From: Cryobacterium mannosilyticum
Lineage (GTDB): Bacteria > Actinomycetota > Actinomycetes > Actinomycetales > Microbacteriaceae
Assembly (NCBI RefSeq): GCF_004402705.1
Contig: NZ_SOFM01000027.1
Location: 83,247-147,246 of the forward strand
Length of the DNA stretch: 64,000 nucleotides
Direction of reading: 5' to 3'
In this document: piece by piece, positions 23,753 through 30,385 of the stretch
How the letters are laid out: each line of letters starts with the position of its first letter
How positions within the stretch are numbered: the stretch's first letter is position 1
Notes under the pieces: generated by a model
The model's input: the letters and a program-made list of their open reading frames with translations, nothing else
What the model was told of the DNA's origin: nothing
Databases searched by the model: none
Translations under genes and position numbers: made by a program

Positions 23753-24093
23753 ATGCGAACTTCGCATGTCCCCCAAGCTTGGTCGTGCTGCGCGTGCTTG
23801 GCAATAGGTGGCAGATTTACACGTTGAGCCCTGATCTGGATCATTTCGTTGGGGTCAACGAAATGGTCAGGGACGTCTTCGCGACCTCGCGGAATCATCC
23901 GTCGACCATCTTCCCGGGGTGCGAAAATGGCCGACCCGCTGCGTGATGGCCCAAGGGTCTCAATTTGGGTGACCCCCTTCGGTATGGGGGATCATTTTCG
24001 TGGGGTCACGAAAATGGTCGGGCTTGGGGCGAGGGGGCATGCGAAGTTCGCAGGCCCTTGCGCATGGGGATGATTTAGGCGCGCCCCTGAAAT
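23753..24093. repeat. Array of palindromes and hairpins of two sequence families
   Basis: Family P, TGCGAA-x-TTCGCA: 23753-23767 (extended to ATGCGAA-C-TTCGCAT) and 24040-24052, both embedded in G-rich/C-rich flanks that extend the hairpin. Family H, CATTTTCGTG-GGGT-CACGAAAATG: exact 10-bp arms at 23993-24016, exact 9-bp arms at 23842-23865 (CATTTCGTT/AACGAAATG), one mismatch at 23906-23930, and a degenerate copy at 24073-24093. A CCCCC/GGGGG hairpin at 23973-23990 abuts the best H copy. The 415-bp gap holds no gene. Confidence 0.6.
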
Positions 24094-24110
24094 GTCCGGA
24101 GCCGGCAGCG

Positions 24111-24458
24111 TCACAGCTCGAGGGCGTCCAGCCGATCGGCCAGGGACCGCAGCCACGCCGGGAAGGCTTCGTAGTCGTCGGCCGCCTTGCGATACTCCGC
24201 CGCGGACATCAAGTCGCCGTCGGCGCCGGCGTGGATGTCGCCGACCGGTGGTCTCCCATCCGAGTACACCGAGAGTGCAGCTTCCACGGTGCCGCCGTCG
24301 AAATCTGCGGCGACGTAGACCTCGTGACGCCACTCGGCGCGGGTCTGGAGGGGGTCGTGGTACCGACGCGTGCAGCCCTCGAACTCGCAGGGGGTGTCCC
24401 AGGTGCGGTCAGATCTCTCGGCAGGTGCATCGTCTGTGGGGGCGCCGGTGTCGGTCAT
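24111..24458 (-). CDS. Hypothetical phage-type acidic protein
   Basis: 115 residues from ATG 24458. N-terminal 35 residues are acidic with a Cys pair (PCEFEGCTRRYHDP). The central HEVYVAADFDGGTVEAALSVY and C-terminal MSAAEYRKAADDYEAFPAWL stretches resemble small actinophage proteins that carry a predicted beta-strand followed by a helical SAAExRxLA tail. No function known. It reads toward the hairpin array. Confidence 0.5.
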   Translation of the reverse strand: MTDTGAPTDDAPAERSDRTWDTPCEFEGCTRRYHDPLQTRAEWRHEVYVAADFDGGTVEAALSVYSDGRPPVGDIHAGADGDLMSAAEYRKAADDYEAFPAWLRSLADRLDALEL

Positions 24459-24573
24459 GGCTTCCTTCGGTCAGGGCGGCACGCCGGGCAGTGGCAGCCT
24501 CCGGATTTGTGATCAAGCCTGAGCTGTGCGCGTCTTGAATGCAAGGCTCTGGCGACCCCCTACGCTGGCCGCT

Positions 24574-24810
24574 ATGAGACAGACGGCGGCGCCCGGAGCG
24601 GTAGTCGACAATGCACCCCCAGTGCGCACCCGTGAGGAGTGCATCAAGGCGGCCGCGGTCTCCTTGGCGAACTGCTACCGGATCCTTTACACCTATCCCA
24701 TCGAGGAAGCAGCACGGCGCGCAGTGCGCCCAGGCGGCCCGACATACGAGCAGTTGCTCGTGCGGATCGCCGTCAAGCGGGAGAAGTACCTAGTGACCTC
24801 ACCAGCATGA
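24574..24810 (+). CDS. Small hypothetical protein
   Basis: 78 residues from ATG 24574 (MRQTAAPGAVVDN). Helical, with ECIKAAAVSLANCYRILYTY and EEAARRAVRPGGPTYEQL; two Cys. No known family. Its stop overlaps the start of the next gene (24807) by 4 bp, so the two are co-translated. Confidence 0.45.
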   Translation: MRQTAAPGAVVDNAPPVRTREECIKAAAVSLANCYRILYTYPIEEAARRAVRPGGPTYEQLLVRIAVKREKYLVTSPA

Positions 24811-25124
24811 CCGAGCAGCTGGATCCTCAGCCCTCGACGATCGAGGCACTCATTCGCCAGGTCGTGCGCGAAGAAGTGCGGGCGCAGCGGGACGCTGACG
24901 CGGCAAGGGCCCGGCCAGAGGTCGCCATCGTTGACCCGTTGCGCCTGTACTCAGTGACGGCCGCCTCCGGGATCCTCGCGATGTCCAAGGTGTGGGTCTA
25001 CAAGCAGATCCGAGAGGGCCATCTCCCTGTCGTGGAATTTGGACACACGCGGCCGCACCAACGGATCCGTGCAGTCGACCTGCAGCGGTTCATCGAGGAT
25101 CGGGTATTCCTGTGCTCGGACTGA
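24807..25124 (+). CDS. AlpA/MerR-type HTH protein (third of element 1)
   Basis: 105 residues. A charged helical N-terminus (REEVRAQRDADAARARPE) precedes a helix-turn-helix of excisionase type (LYSVTAASGILAMSKVWVYK, residues 45-64, then QIREGHLPVVEFG and RAVDLQRFIEDRV). It could be the element excisionase or a regulator; it is not closely similar to the two AlpA-like proteins at the other end. Coupled to the gene before it by an ATGA junction. Confidence 0.75.
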   Translation: MTEQLDPQPSTIEALIRQVVREEVRAQRDADAARARPEVAIVDPLRLYSVTAASGILAMSKVWVYKQIREGHLPVVEFGHTRPHQRIRAVDLQRFIEDRVFLCSD

Positions 25125-25201
25125 CTGGACTCGACGGGTGCGCGTCGCTTGCCACGCCAGCCGTTGCCGCCAACGTCACAGCCGTGGTGCAGGATGGAGT
25201 C

Positions 25202-25930
25202 ATGCTGCATGCGTTCATCGATGAGACAGGCGACCGCGGGATCACGCCGAGAGCATCAGACCATTTCATTCTGACCGCCGGTGTCGTTCGTGATACGAAT
25301 CGTCACCTTGTAAATCCATTCCTTGAGTCGATCAGAACCGGCCTTCGAAAACCCTCAGGCTTCTATCTGACCTGGAAGAACATCCGATCTCATCAGGATC
25401 GCGTTCACATCGCTCAAGAACTCGGCAAGCAGACGTGGCTGAAGAAGGTCTCCGTCATTGCATGCAAGCGGCATCTGCCGGCCACGCAGATCAACCAGAG
25501 CCAGATCTATCTCTATCAACTCCGCTTCATGTTGGAGCGTCTTTCCTGGTTAGCGAGAACGAACAATGAGGTGCTGCATTTCACCATCGCGCAAATTCCG
25601 AGAGTGAGTCAGTCAGATCTTCGCGAGTACGAGCACGTACTTGCCCGGCAGTCTGGCTGTCAGATCCATTGGGCATCGCTGGATCGGAAGGGGGGGTCAA
25701 TCGATCAGCCACAAAGGCTCGAAGAACTGCAGCTCGCGGACCTACTCGCATCAGCCACTGGAGCAGCATTCAATGCTGACCGATGGGGGAACACGGAACA
25801 GCGCTATGTGCAGTGTCTGGCGCCGCGCCTTTACCGGCATGGCAGCAGCCCGTTGACGTCCTATGGGATGAAGATGCATCCGTGGACGGACGCAACAAAG
25901 GCCGCGTATCCATGGATCGCGACCTTGTAG
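25202..25930 (+). CDS. DUF3800 domain protein, cargo gene beside attR
   Basis: 242 residues. The N-terminal FIDETGDRG (residues 5-13) is the DUF3800 signature (FIDESG type), and the C-terminal LEELQLADLLASATGAA segment carries the conserved L-Q-x-A-D motif. The family is predicted to adopt an RNase H-like fold; several members lie in defence or mobile regions, but the activity is not established. Codon use is AT-richer than neighbours (for example around 25260-25560). The last gene before attR is a typical place for cargo. ATG 25202 has AGGA eight bases upstream. Confidence 0.7.
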   Translation: MLHAFIDETGDRGITPRASDHFILTAGVVRDTNRHLVNPFLESIRTGLRKPSGFYLTWKNIRSHQDRVHIAQELGKQTWLKKVSVIACKRHLPATQINQSQIYLYQLRFMLERLSWLARTNNEVLHFTIAQIPRVSQSDLREYEHVLARQSGCQIHWASLDRKGGSIDQPQRLEELQLADLLASATGAAFNADRWGNTEQRYVQCLAPRLYRHGSSPLTSYGMKMHPWTDATKAAYPWIATL

Positions 25931-26256
25931 CGCGTGTCGACCGGCAATTACCGCTCAGCGGGTGCAACTTGACAGCTGCTGACGGTCACCCACGCAGATT
26001 CAGGTTAACACAGGCATCGGTCCTTCTCTAGGAGGCTACGAGATAGAAAAACAATATGCGCCTCACGGCGTACCCCTTCAACGGCCGTGTGATGGTGCCT
26101 GGGCGACCATTCAGCGAGTATCCGCGATGATGCCGCCCCACCGAAACCCCACAACTCCCCACAATTCAAACGTGATCCAAGAATCCAAGCGGCCTCTAAA
26201 CCCTTGATATTCCGCGGTTGTGCTGAGTCTCCCGCGTGAATCCGGGGCTGTTTAGC
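25931..26256. other. Non-coding right end of element 1
   Basis: 326 bp without a supported gene. A minus-strand open frame reaching into the repeated tRNA end (26005-26280) is an artefact of the att sequence. Two adjacent 10-bp repeats CCCCACAACT and CCCCACAATT (26147-26156 and 26157-26166) match a third copy near the other end (13192-13201), suggesting integrase arm sites. Confidence 0.5.
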
Positions 26257-26280
26257 GGGTTCGAATCCCTCACTTGCCAC
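26257..26280. repeat. attR core of element 1
   Basis: Exact copy of the 24-bp attL core at 13096-13119, here an isolated tRNA-Tyr 3' fragment with no 5' part. Preceding and following bases differ, defining the repeat limits. Confidence 0.9.
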
Positions 26281-26311
26281 TCACTCTTTGCGTGTCCCGT
26301 AGCGTTGGAGC

Positions 26312-27145
26312 ATGACTGCTCCCGCTTCGACCGAACTACTCCGCCTCGCCCGGGAGATCGCCCTCGAAGCGGGCGAGCTCGCCCTGACCCGGCGGGCCGA
26401 GGGCGTTCACGTCGCGGCGTCCAAATCCTCGCCCGAGGACGTGGTCACGGATGCCGACCGCGAGACCGAGGCGCTCATCCGCCGCCGCCTGGCCGACGCC
26501 CGTCCGCATGACGGTTTCTTCGGCGAGGAATCCGACGCCACCGGCGGCAGCTCCGGGCTGACCTGGGTAGTCGACCCGATCGACGGCACCGTCAACTACC
26601 TCTACGGGATCCCGGCCTGGGGCGTCAGCATCGCCGTCGTCGAGGGTGAGCCCGACCCGGCGACCTGGACGACCCTGGCCGGCGCGGTGCGGAACCCCGC
26701 AGCCGACGAGCTCTTCACCGCCGCGGCCGGGCAGGGCTCATTCCTCGGCAAGCGCAGACTCCAGGTTCCCTCCGGCGTGCCCCTGTCCCTCGCCCTGCTC
26801 GGCACCGGTTTCTCCTATCAGGCCGCGCGCCGGGAGCGGCAGGCCGACGTCGTGCGCGGCCTGGTCGGCCAGGTTCGGGACATCCGCCGGATCGGTTCTG
26901 CCGCCCTCGACCTGTGTTCGGTGGCGGCCGGCCGGTTGAACCTCTACTACGAGCGCGGCCTGAACCCGTGGGACCTGGCGGCAGGAGCGCTGATCGCGCG
27001 CGAGGCCGGGGCCCGGGTCGGCGCGTTCGGCGACGACCGGGAAGGGAACGATCTGCTGATTGCGGGCGCGCCCGACCTCTACGAGGTGTTCGCGCCGATA
27101 CTTTCCGATCTTTTCGACCGTCACATGGATGAGGGCGGTCGGTAG
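26312..27145 (+). CDS. Inositol monophosphatase family protein
   Basis: 277 residues of the IMPase/FBPase-like magnesium phosphatase superfamily. Metal-binding motifs are visible in order: GEESD near residue 71, WVVDPIDGTVNY near residues 87-98, and the C-terminal WDLAAGALIAREAG near 222. Substrates of actinobacterial members include inositol phosphate and histidinol phosphate, which cannot be separated here. ATG 26312 with GGAG upstream. The first chromosomal gene after attR; transcribed from between attR and its start. Confidence 0.9.
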   Translation: MTAPASTELLRLAREIALEAGELALTRRAEGVHVAASKSSPEDVVTDADRETEALIRRRLADARPHDGFFGEESDATGGSSGLTWVVDPIDGTVNYLYGIPAWGVSIAVVEGEPDPATWTTLAGAVRNPAADELFTAAAGQGSFLGKRRLQVPSGVPLSLALLGTGFSYQAARRERQADVVRGLVGQVRDIRRIGSAALDLCSVAAGRLNLYYERGLNPWDLAAGALIAREAGARVGAFGDDREGNDLLIAGAPDLYEVFAPILSDLFDRHMDEGGR

Positions 27146-27373
27146 GGCCGCCACGCCGAGCGCATCCGCGGAATCCCGGGCGAGTCGCCGGCCGGCCCGC
27201 GCTGTCGGGAGGCTCCGTCGGGAGGCCCGGGCACCCCCGTTTTCGGGTGTCATTCGGCCCCGCCGAATGGGAAATCGGGGCTTCCCGGGTTACCCTGTAC
27301 TGATTCGTTACTTTGGCACTGGCCAAGACGACCGTTCTGGCTCCCTGTCCAACGCACCGAAAGAACCTCTCCT
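27146..27373. other. Intergenic region with two hairpins
   Basis: 228 bp. CATTCGGC (27251-27258) and GCCGAATG (27262-27269) form a perfect 8-bp stem with a 3-base loop, and a CCCG/CGGG hairpin lies at about 27236-27253. They may terminate the phosphatase transcript. A TTGGC...GCCAA palindrome near 27315 could be a regulator site for the peptidase. I see no riboswitch match. Confidence 0.35.
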
Positions 27374-28795
27374 TTGCCCTCTCACTCCCCTTCATCGGCT
27401 GCCTCTGTGCCCGATGCGAGTGACCCGGCAGGACAGCCTTCCCAAGGAGCATCCCTGACCCGTCGCGAGCTGCGTGAGCGCGAGCGTGCTGCACGCGCAC
27501 CCGTGGAGGTCGCCGACGCGCGCCACACGAGCCGCCACGACTCGGGCGTTGTCGCACCGCCGAAGGCGGCTGAGCCGGTCGCCGCGGCACCCGTCGAGCC
27601 CGCACCCGCACCCGTCGAGCCGACCGCGATCCAGCCAGAGCCGCTCGAACCCGCGCCGCTCGAACCCGCGCCGGTGTTCATGCCGCTCGCCGAAGCCCTC
27701 GCCGACGCGGACCTGCGTCTGCCCGAGCTCGACACGGTCACGATCGCCGACACGGACCGGCTCATCGCCGCCCCCGCGGCAGCCGAGGCTCCGGTCTCCG
27801 ACCTGGAGCAGCTCCAGACGGACGTCTCGCCGGTCACGACCTCGACCCCGATCCAATTCCCCACCCGGGCCCAGGCCCGCGCCAGGCAGGCCGCCTCGCG
27901 CTCCGGCCAGCCCGCCCCGCGGTCGGCCGCTTCACGTCCCGAGGCGCCGCCGCCCGCAGCGTCGCTCCCCGAGGCATCCGCGCCCGTTGTGGGCATCACG
28001 GAGGCCCCTCGACTCCGGGCTTCCGTAACGCCACCCGCTGCCCCCCGGTCACCCCGGACGGCCACCCCGGCCAGCGGACTCGCCCGGCGGCTCGCGACGA
28101 CCGGCGTCACGTTCGTGGCGATGGCGTTCGTCGCCCTGATGGCCGTCTCCACCTCCCTGCCGGCCGAGGCGCTGCTCTCCTCCGCCGATGTGCAGGCCGC
28201 GGCCCACGCCGCCCTGCGCACGACCAAAACCGAACCGGCCCAGACGCTCACGATGAGCGGCGGCACCGACGTCATCTCCGTGCAGCGCGACGGCTACGAG
28301 TCGAAGACCATCGCCGAGGTCGCCGCGGCCAGCGGCATCCGGATGGAAGCCACGTTCACCAACAACCCGAACGGCACGATCCAGTGGCCGTTCGCCGTCG
28401 GCGTGCACATCGGCGACCGCTTCGGTTTCCGCGACTGCGCCGGCTGCTCGTCCAATCATGGCGGCCAGGACTTCAATCCGGGTCTGGGTGCCCCCATCCA
28501 GTCGATCGCCGACGGAGTTGTCAGCTTCAGCGAAGACGGTGAGGGCAGCCTGGGCACGCACATGATCATCGACCACATGATCGACGGCAAGCTCGTCTCC
28601 AGCGTCTATGCGCACATGATCAAGGGTTCGATGCTGTTCAAGACCGGCGACGTCGTCAAGGTCGGACAGGTCATCGGCAAGGTCGGGAACACGGGCATGT
28701 CGACCGGGCCGCACCTGCACCTCGATATTCGGCTCGGTGGCAAGGACGGCACCAAGGTAGACCCGCTCGCCTGGCTGTACGCCAACACGAACTAG
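27374..28795 (+). CDS. Membrane-anchored M23 family metallopeptidase
   Basis: 473 residues. A long Pro/Ala/Glu-rich low-complexity N-terminus (residues 1-225) precedes one membrane segment (VTFVAMAFVALMAVSTSL, near residues 240-257). The C-terminal M23 (LytM) domain has the zinc ligands NHGGQDF (His-x3-Asp) and GPHLHLD (His-x-His), so it is probably an active cell-wall endopeptidase outside the membrane. The start is uncertain: TTG 27374 gives the full frame without a clear ribosome site, and GTG 27407 is the alternative. Confidence 0.85.
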   Translation: MPSHSPSSAASVPDASDPAGQPSQGASLTRRELRERERAARAPVEVADARHTSRHDSGVVAPPKAAEPVAAAPVEPAPAPVEPTAIQPEPLEPAPLEPAPVFMPLAEALADADLRLPELDTVTIADTDRLIAAPAAAEAPVSDLEQLQTDVSPVTTSTPIQFPTRAQARARQAASRSGQPAPRSAASRPEAPPPAASLPEASAPVVGITEAPRLRASVTPPAAPRSPRTATPASGLARRLATTGVTFVAMAFVALMAVSTSLPAEALLSSADVQAAAHAALRTTKTEPAQTLTMSGGTDVISVQRDGYESKTIAEVAAASGIRMEATFTNNPNGTIQWPFAVGVHIGDRFGFRDCAGCSSNHGGQDFNPGLGAPIQSIADGVVSFSEDGEGSLGTHMIIDHMIDGKLVSSVYAHMIKGSMLFKTGDVVKVGQVIGKVGNTGMSTGPHLHLDIRLGGKDGTKVDPLAWLYANTN

Positions 28796-28829
28796 CGGCA
28801 CCGGCCTCCGCGGCTCAATCCGCCGCGGC

Positions 28830-29624
28830 TCAGGCGCGGTCGCGTTCGGGCAGCTCGTCGTCCTCGCGGGAACGGCTGATGGCGCTGAGGAACCCCTCAG
28901 GCAGCGCGTACTGCGATAGCCCGGCGATGCTGAGGATGTCGGTCTCCGCCTGGTCGTCGGGCTCGAGGGCGACGACCTGGTCGTGCAGGCGTTCCATCTT
29001 CACGTCGAGGCGGTTGGCGACATCCGCCGCCTGTTTCAGGTCGTGCACGAGGTCGACCGGCACCTCGCCCTGGTACTTGTAGAAGATCTTGTGTTCGAGG
29101 CTGGCCCAGAAGTCCATCGCGACGGTGCGGATCTGAATCTCGACCGTGACCGGTTCGACCCGGTCCGACATGAAGACCGGGATCGCGGCGATGAGGTGCA
29201 GGCTCTTGTAGCCGTTGGGCTTCGGCGCCGCGATGTAGTCCTTGACCTCGAGCACGGTGATGTCCTGCTGGCTCGTGAGCATGTCCAGGATGCGGTACGT
29301 GTCGGAGATGAAGCTGCAGGTGATCCGGATGCCGGCGATGTCCTGGATCTGGGCGCGGATGTCATCGAGCACGAGCGGGCAGCCTTTGCGGACGGCCTTC
29401 TTCAGGATGCCCTCCGGCGACTTGAGCCGGAAGTTCACGTGCTCGATCGGGCTGTAGTCGTGGATCGAGCTGAACTCTTCCTTGAGGATGTTGATCTTGG
29501 TCATCATCTCGTCGGTCGCGAACTTGTACGACATCATGAATCGGGTGAGCTCGGTCTTCAGCTCCCGGCGCTGGGCGACGCTCCCGGCGGTGTCGAACCC
29601 CTTGTCGATGCCTCTGACGGCCAC
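28830..29624 (-). CDS. Small alarmone synthetase (RelQ/YjbM-type)
   Basis: 264 residues, a stand-alone (p)ppGpp synthetase without hydrolase or regulatory domains. Seen: PKPNGYKSLHL near residue 133 (substrate-binding G loop), VEIQIRTVAMDFWASLEHKI near 158 (catalytic Glu and substrate contacts), and a helical C-terminal region for tetramerisation. Synthesises pppGpp or ppGpp from GTP/GDP and ATP in stress. Starts ATG 29624, monocistronic. Confidence 0.9.
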   Translation of the reverse strand: MAVRGIDKGFDTAGSVAQRRELKTELTRFMMSYKFATDEMMTKINILKEEFSSIHDYSPIEHVNFRLKSPEGILKKAVRKGCPLVLDDIRAQIQDIAGIRITCSFISDTYRILDMLTSQQDITVLEVKDYIAAPKPNGYKSLHLIAAIPVFMSDRVEPVTVEIQIRTVAMDFWASLEHKIFYKYQGEVPVDLVHDLKQAADVANRLDVKMERLHDQVVALEPDDQAETDILSIAGLSQYALPEGFLSAISRSREDDELPERDRA

Positions 29625-29705
29625 GTTGACTCCTCCTGGGCGCTCAACTTACCGGCGCCGCAGGTCGATTCTCCCACTCGGGGTTGCGGGTGGGCTGGCA
29701 GGGCG

Positions 29706-29768
29706 CGAATGCAGGATGCCGGGGCTGCGCGGGGCGCCTGGGGCCTCGTTCCTCGCGAGTATCCTGCA
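29706..29768. repeat. Inverted-repeat element with GAATGCAGGATGCC motif (copy 1)
   Basis: Left arm GAATGCAGGATGCC at 29707-29720; the imperfect right arm ATCCTGCA lies at 29761-29768. The left arm is identical to that of the larger copy at 30240. The pair brackets the nuclease-like fragment at 29867-30241. Confidence 0.5.
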
Positions 29769-29866
29769 AACCGGCCCGCAGGGATGGAGAGTGCACAGAT
29801 TCCGCGGCCGGAGGGCCCGGCGTGCCGGCACGCGGCATCCTGAGGCGATGGCGATGGCGATGACGG

Positions 29867-30241
29867 ATGCTGCGGCAGCGATCACTCTGCGACGGCGGCA
29901 GCCAGTCCGGCCTGGAGACCCTCGTGCGCTTGTTCCTGATCAGGCAGCGCATCCGGGTTCGCAGCCAGGTCAGGGTGGCGGGCGTCGGCCACGTCGACCT
30001 GGTCGTCGGCGATCGTCTCGTGCTCGAACTCGACGGCGAGGAGTTTCACACCGGGCTCGCCTTCGAGGAGGACCGTCGCCGGGACTTCGCGCTCGTCCAG
30101 CAGGGCTATCTGGTGCTGAGAATCACCTACCGAATGATCATGCAGGACTGGCAGCGGGTGGCGGACGGCATCCTGGCACTCGTGCGCCGCGATGAGCACC
30201 GCTGGCGCGCCAGCAGGGTCCGGCCGACCCCCGGCAGGTGA
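29867..30241 (+). pseudogene. DUF559-type endonuclease domain fragment
   Basis: 124 residues. The core VDLVVGDRLVLELDGEEFHTG, shown as LVLELDGEEFHTG (near residue 52), FEEDRRRDFALVQQGYLVLR and ITYRMIM form the C-terminal PD-(D/E)xK-type nuclease domain of DUF559 proteins. The N-terminal part, about 150 residues in full-length relatives, is absent: an in-frame TGA lies directly before the ATG (29861-29863). It lies between two copies of the same repeat. The nuclease core itself is intact, so residual activity cannot be excluded. Confidence 0.65.
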
Positions 30242-30304
30242 ATGCAGGATGCCGCGGCCGGGCAAGGCCGGGCGGGGCCCCGCCCGGCGTGGCATCCTGC
30301 ATTC
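30240..30304. repeat. Long inverted-repeat element with GAATGCAGGATGCC motif (copy 2)
   Basis: Arms GAATGCAGGATGCC (30240-30253) and GGCATCCTGCATTC (30291-30304) are exact reverse complements of 14 bp. Inside, 30267-30288 is a 22-bp perfect GC palindrome. The transcript would form a very stable hairpin and may terminate transcription on either strand. The left arm recurs at 29707-29720. Confidence 0.7.
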
Positions 30305-30385
30305 GCGAGCAGACGTCGGCGCCAGCGCGTTGCCCCGTTGCCGCGGTTGCCCCGTTGCCGCGGTTGCCGCGGCGCGCGGTGGAGC

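Larger units (their letters stand above)
13096..26280. mobile_element. Element 1: phage-like integrative element in tRNA-Tyr with an orphan tape measure gene
   Basis: The element is bounded by an exact 24-bp direct repeat of the tRNA-Tyr 3' end (13096-13119 and 26257-26280). In order: integrase (minus), AlpA-like HTH, XRE repressor (minus) with operator region, second AlpA-like HTH, a run of overlapping small genes including a winged-helix replication-type protein, a tape measure gene, small genes, a DUF7882-like gene, a HTH gene (minus), a hairpin array, a small acidic gene (minus), two small genes (one AlpA-like), and DUF3800. I see no terminase, portal, capsid, major tail, baseplate, holin or endolysin gene. 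The reading frames are intact and tightly packed, which argues against random decay. Confidence 0.88.

Noticed and set aside
23753..24093. CRISPR-like array
   Set aside because: The repeated units are few, of unequal spacing and of two families, with no cas gene in the window.
24000..24512. Plus-strand 170-residue open frame across the hairpin array
   Set aside because: Runs through palindromes and opposite a better minus-strand gene; no domains.
26005..26280. Minus-strand 91-residue open frame starting MASEGFEP
   Set aside because: It starts inside the repeated tRNA-Tyr end; such frames arise from the T-arm of tRNA sequence, and no ribosome site or domain supports it.
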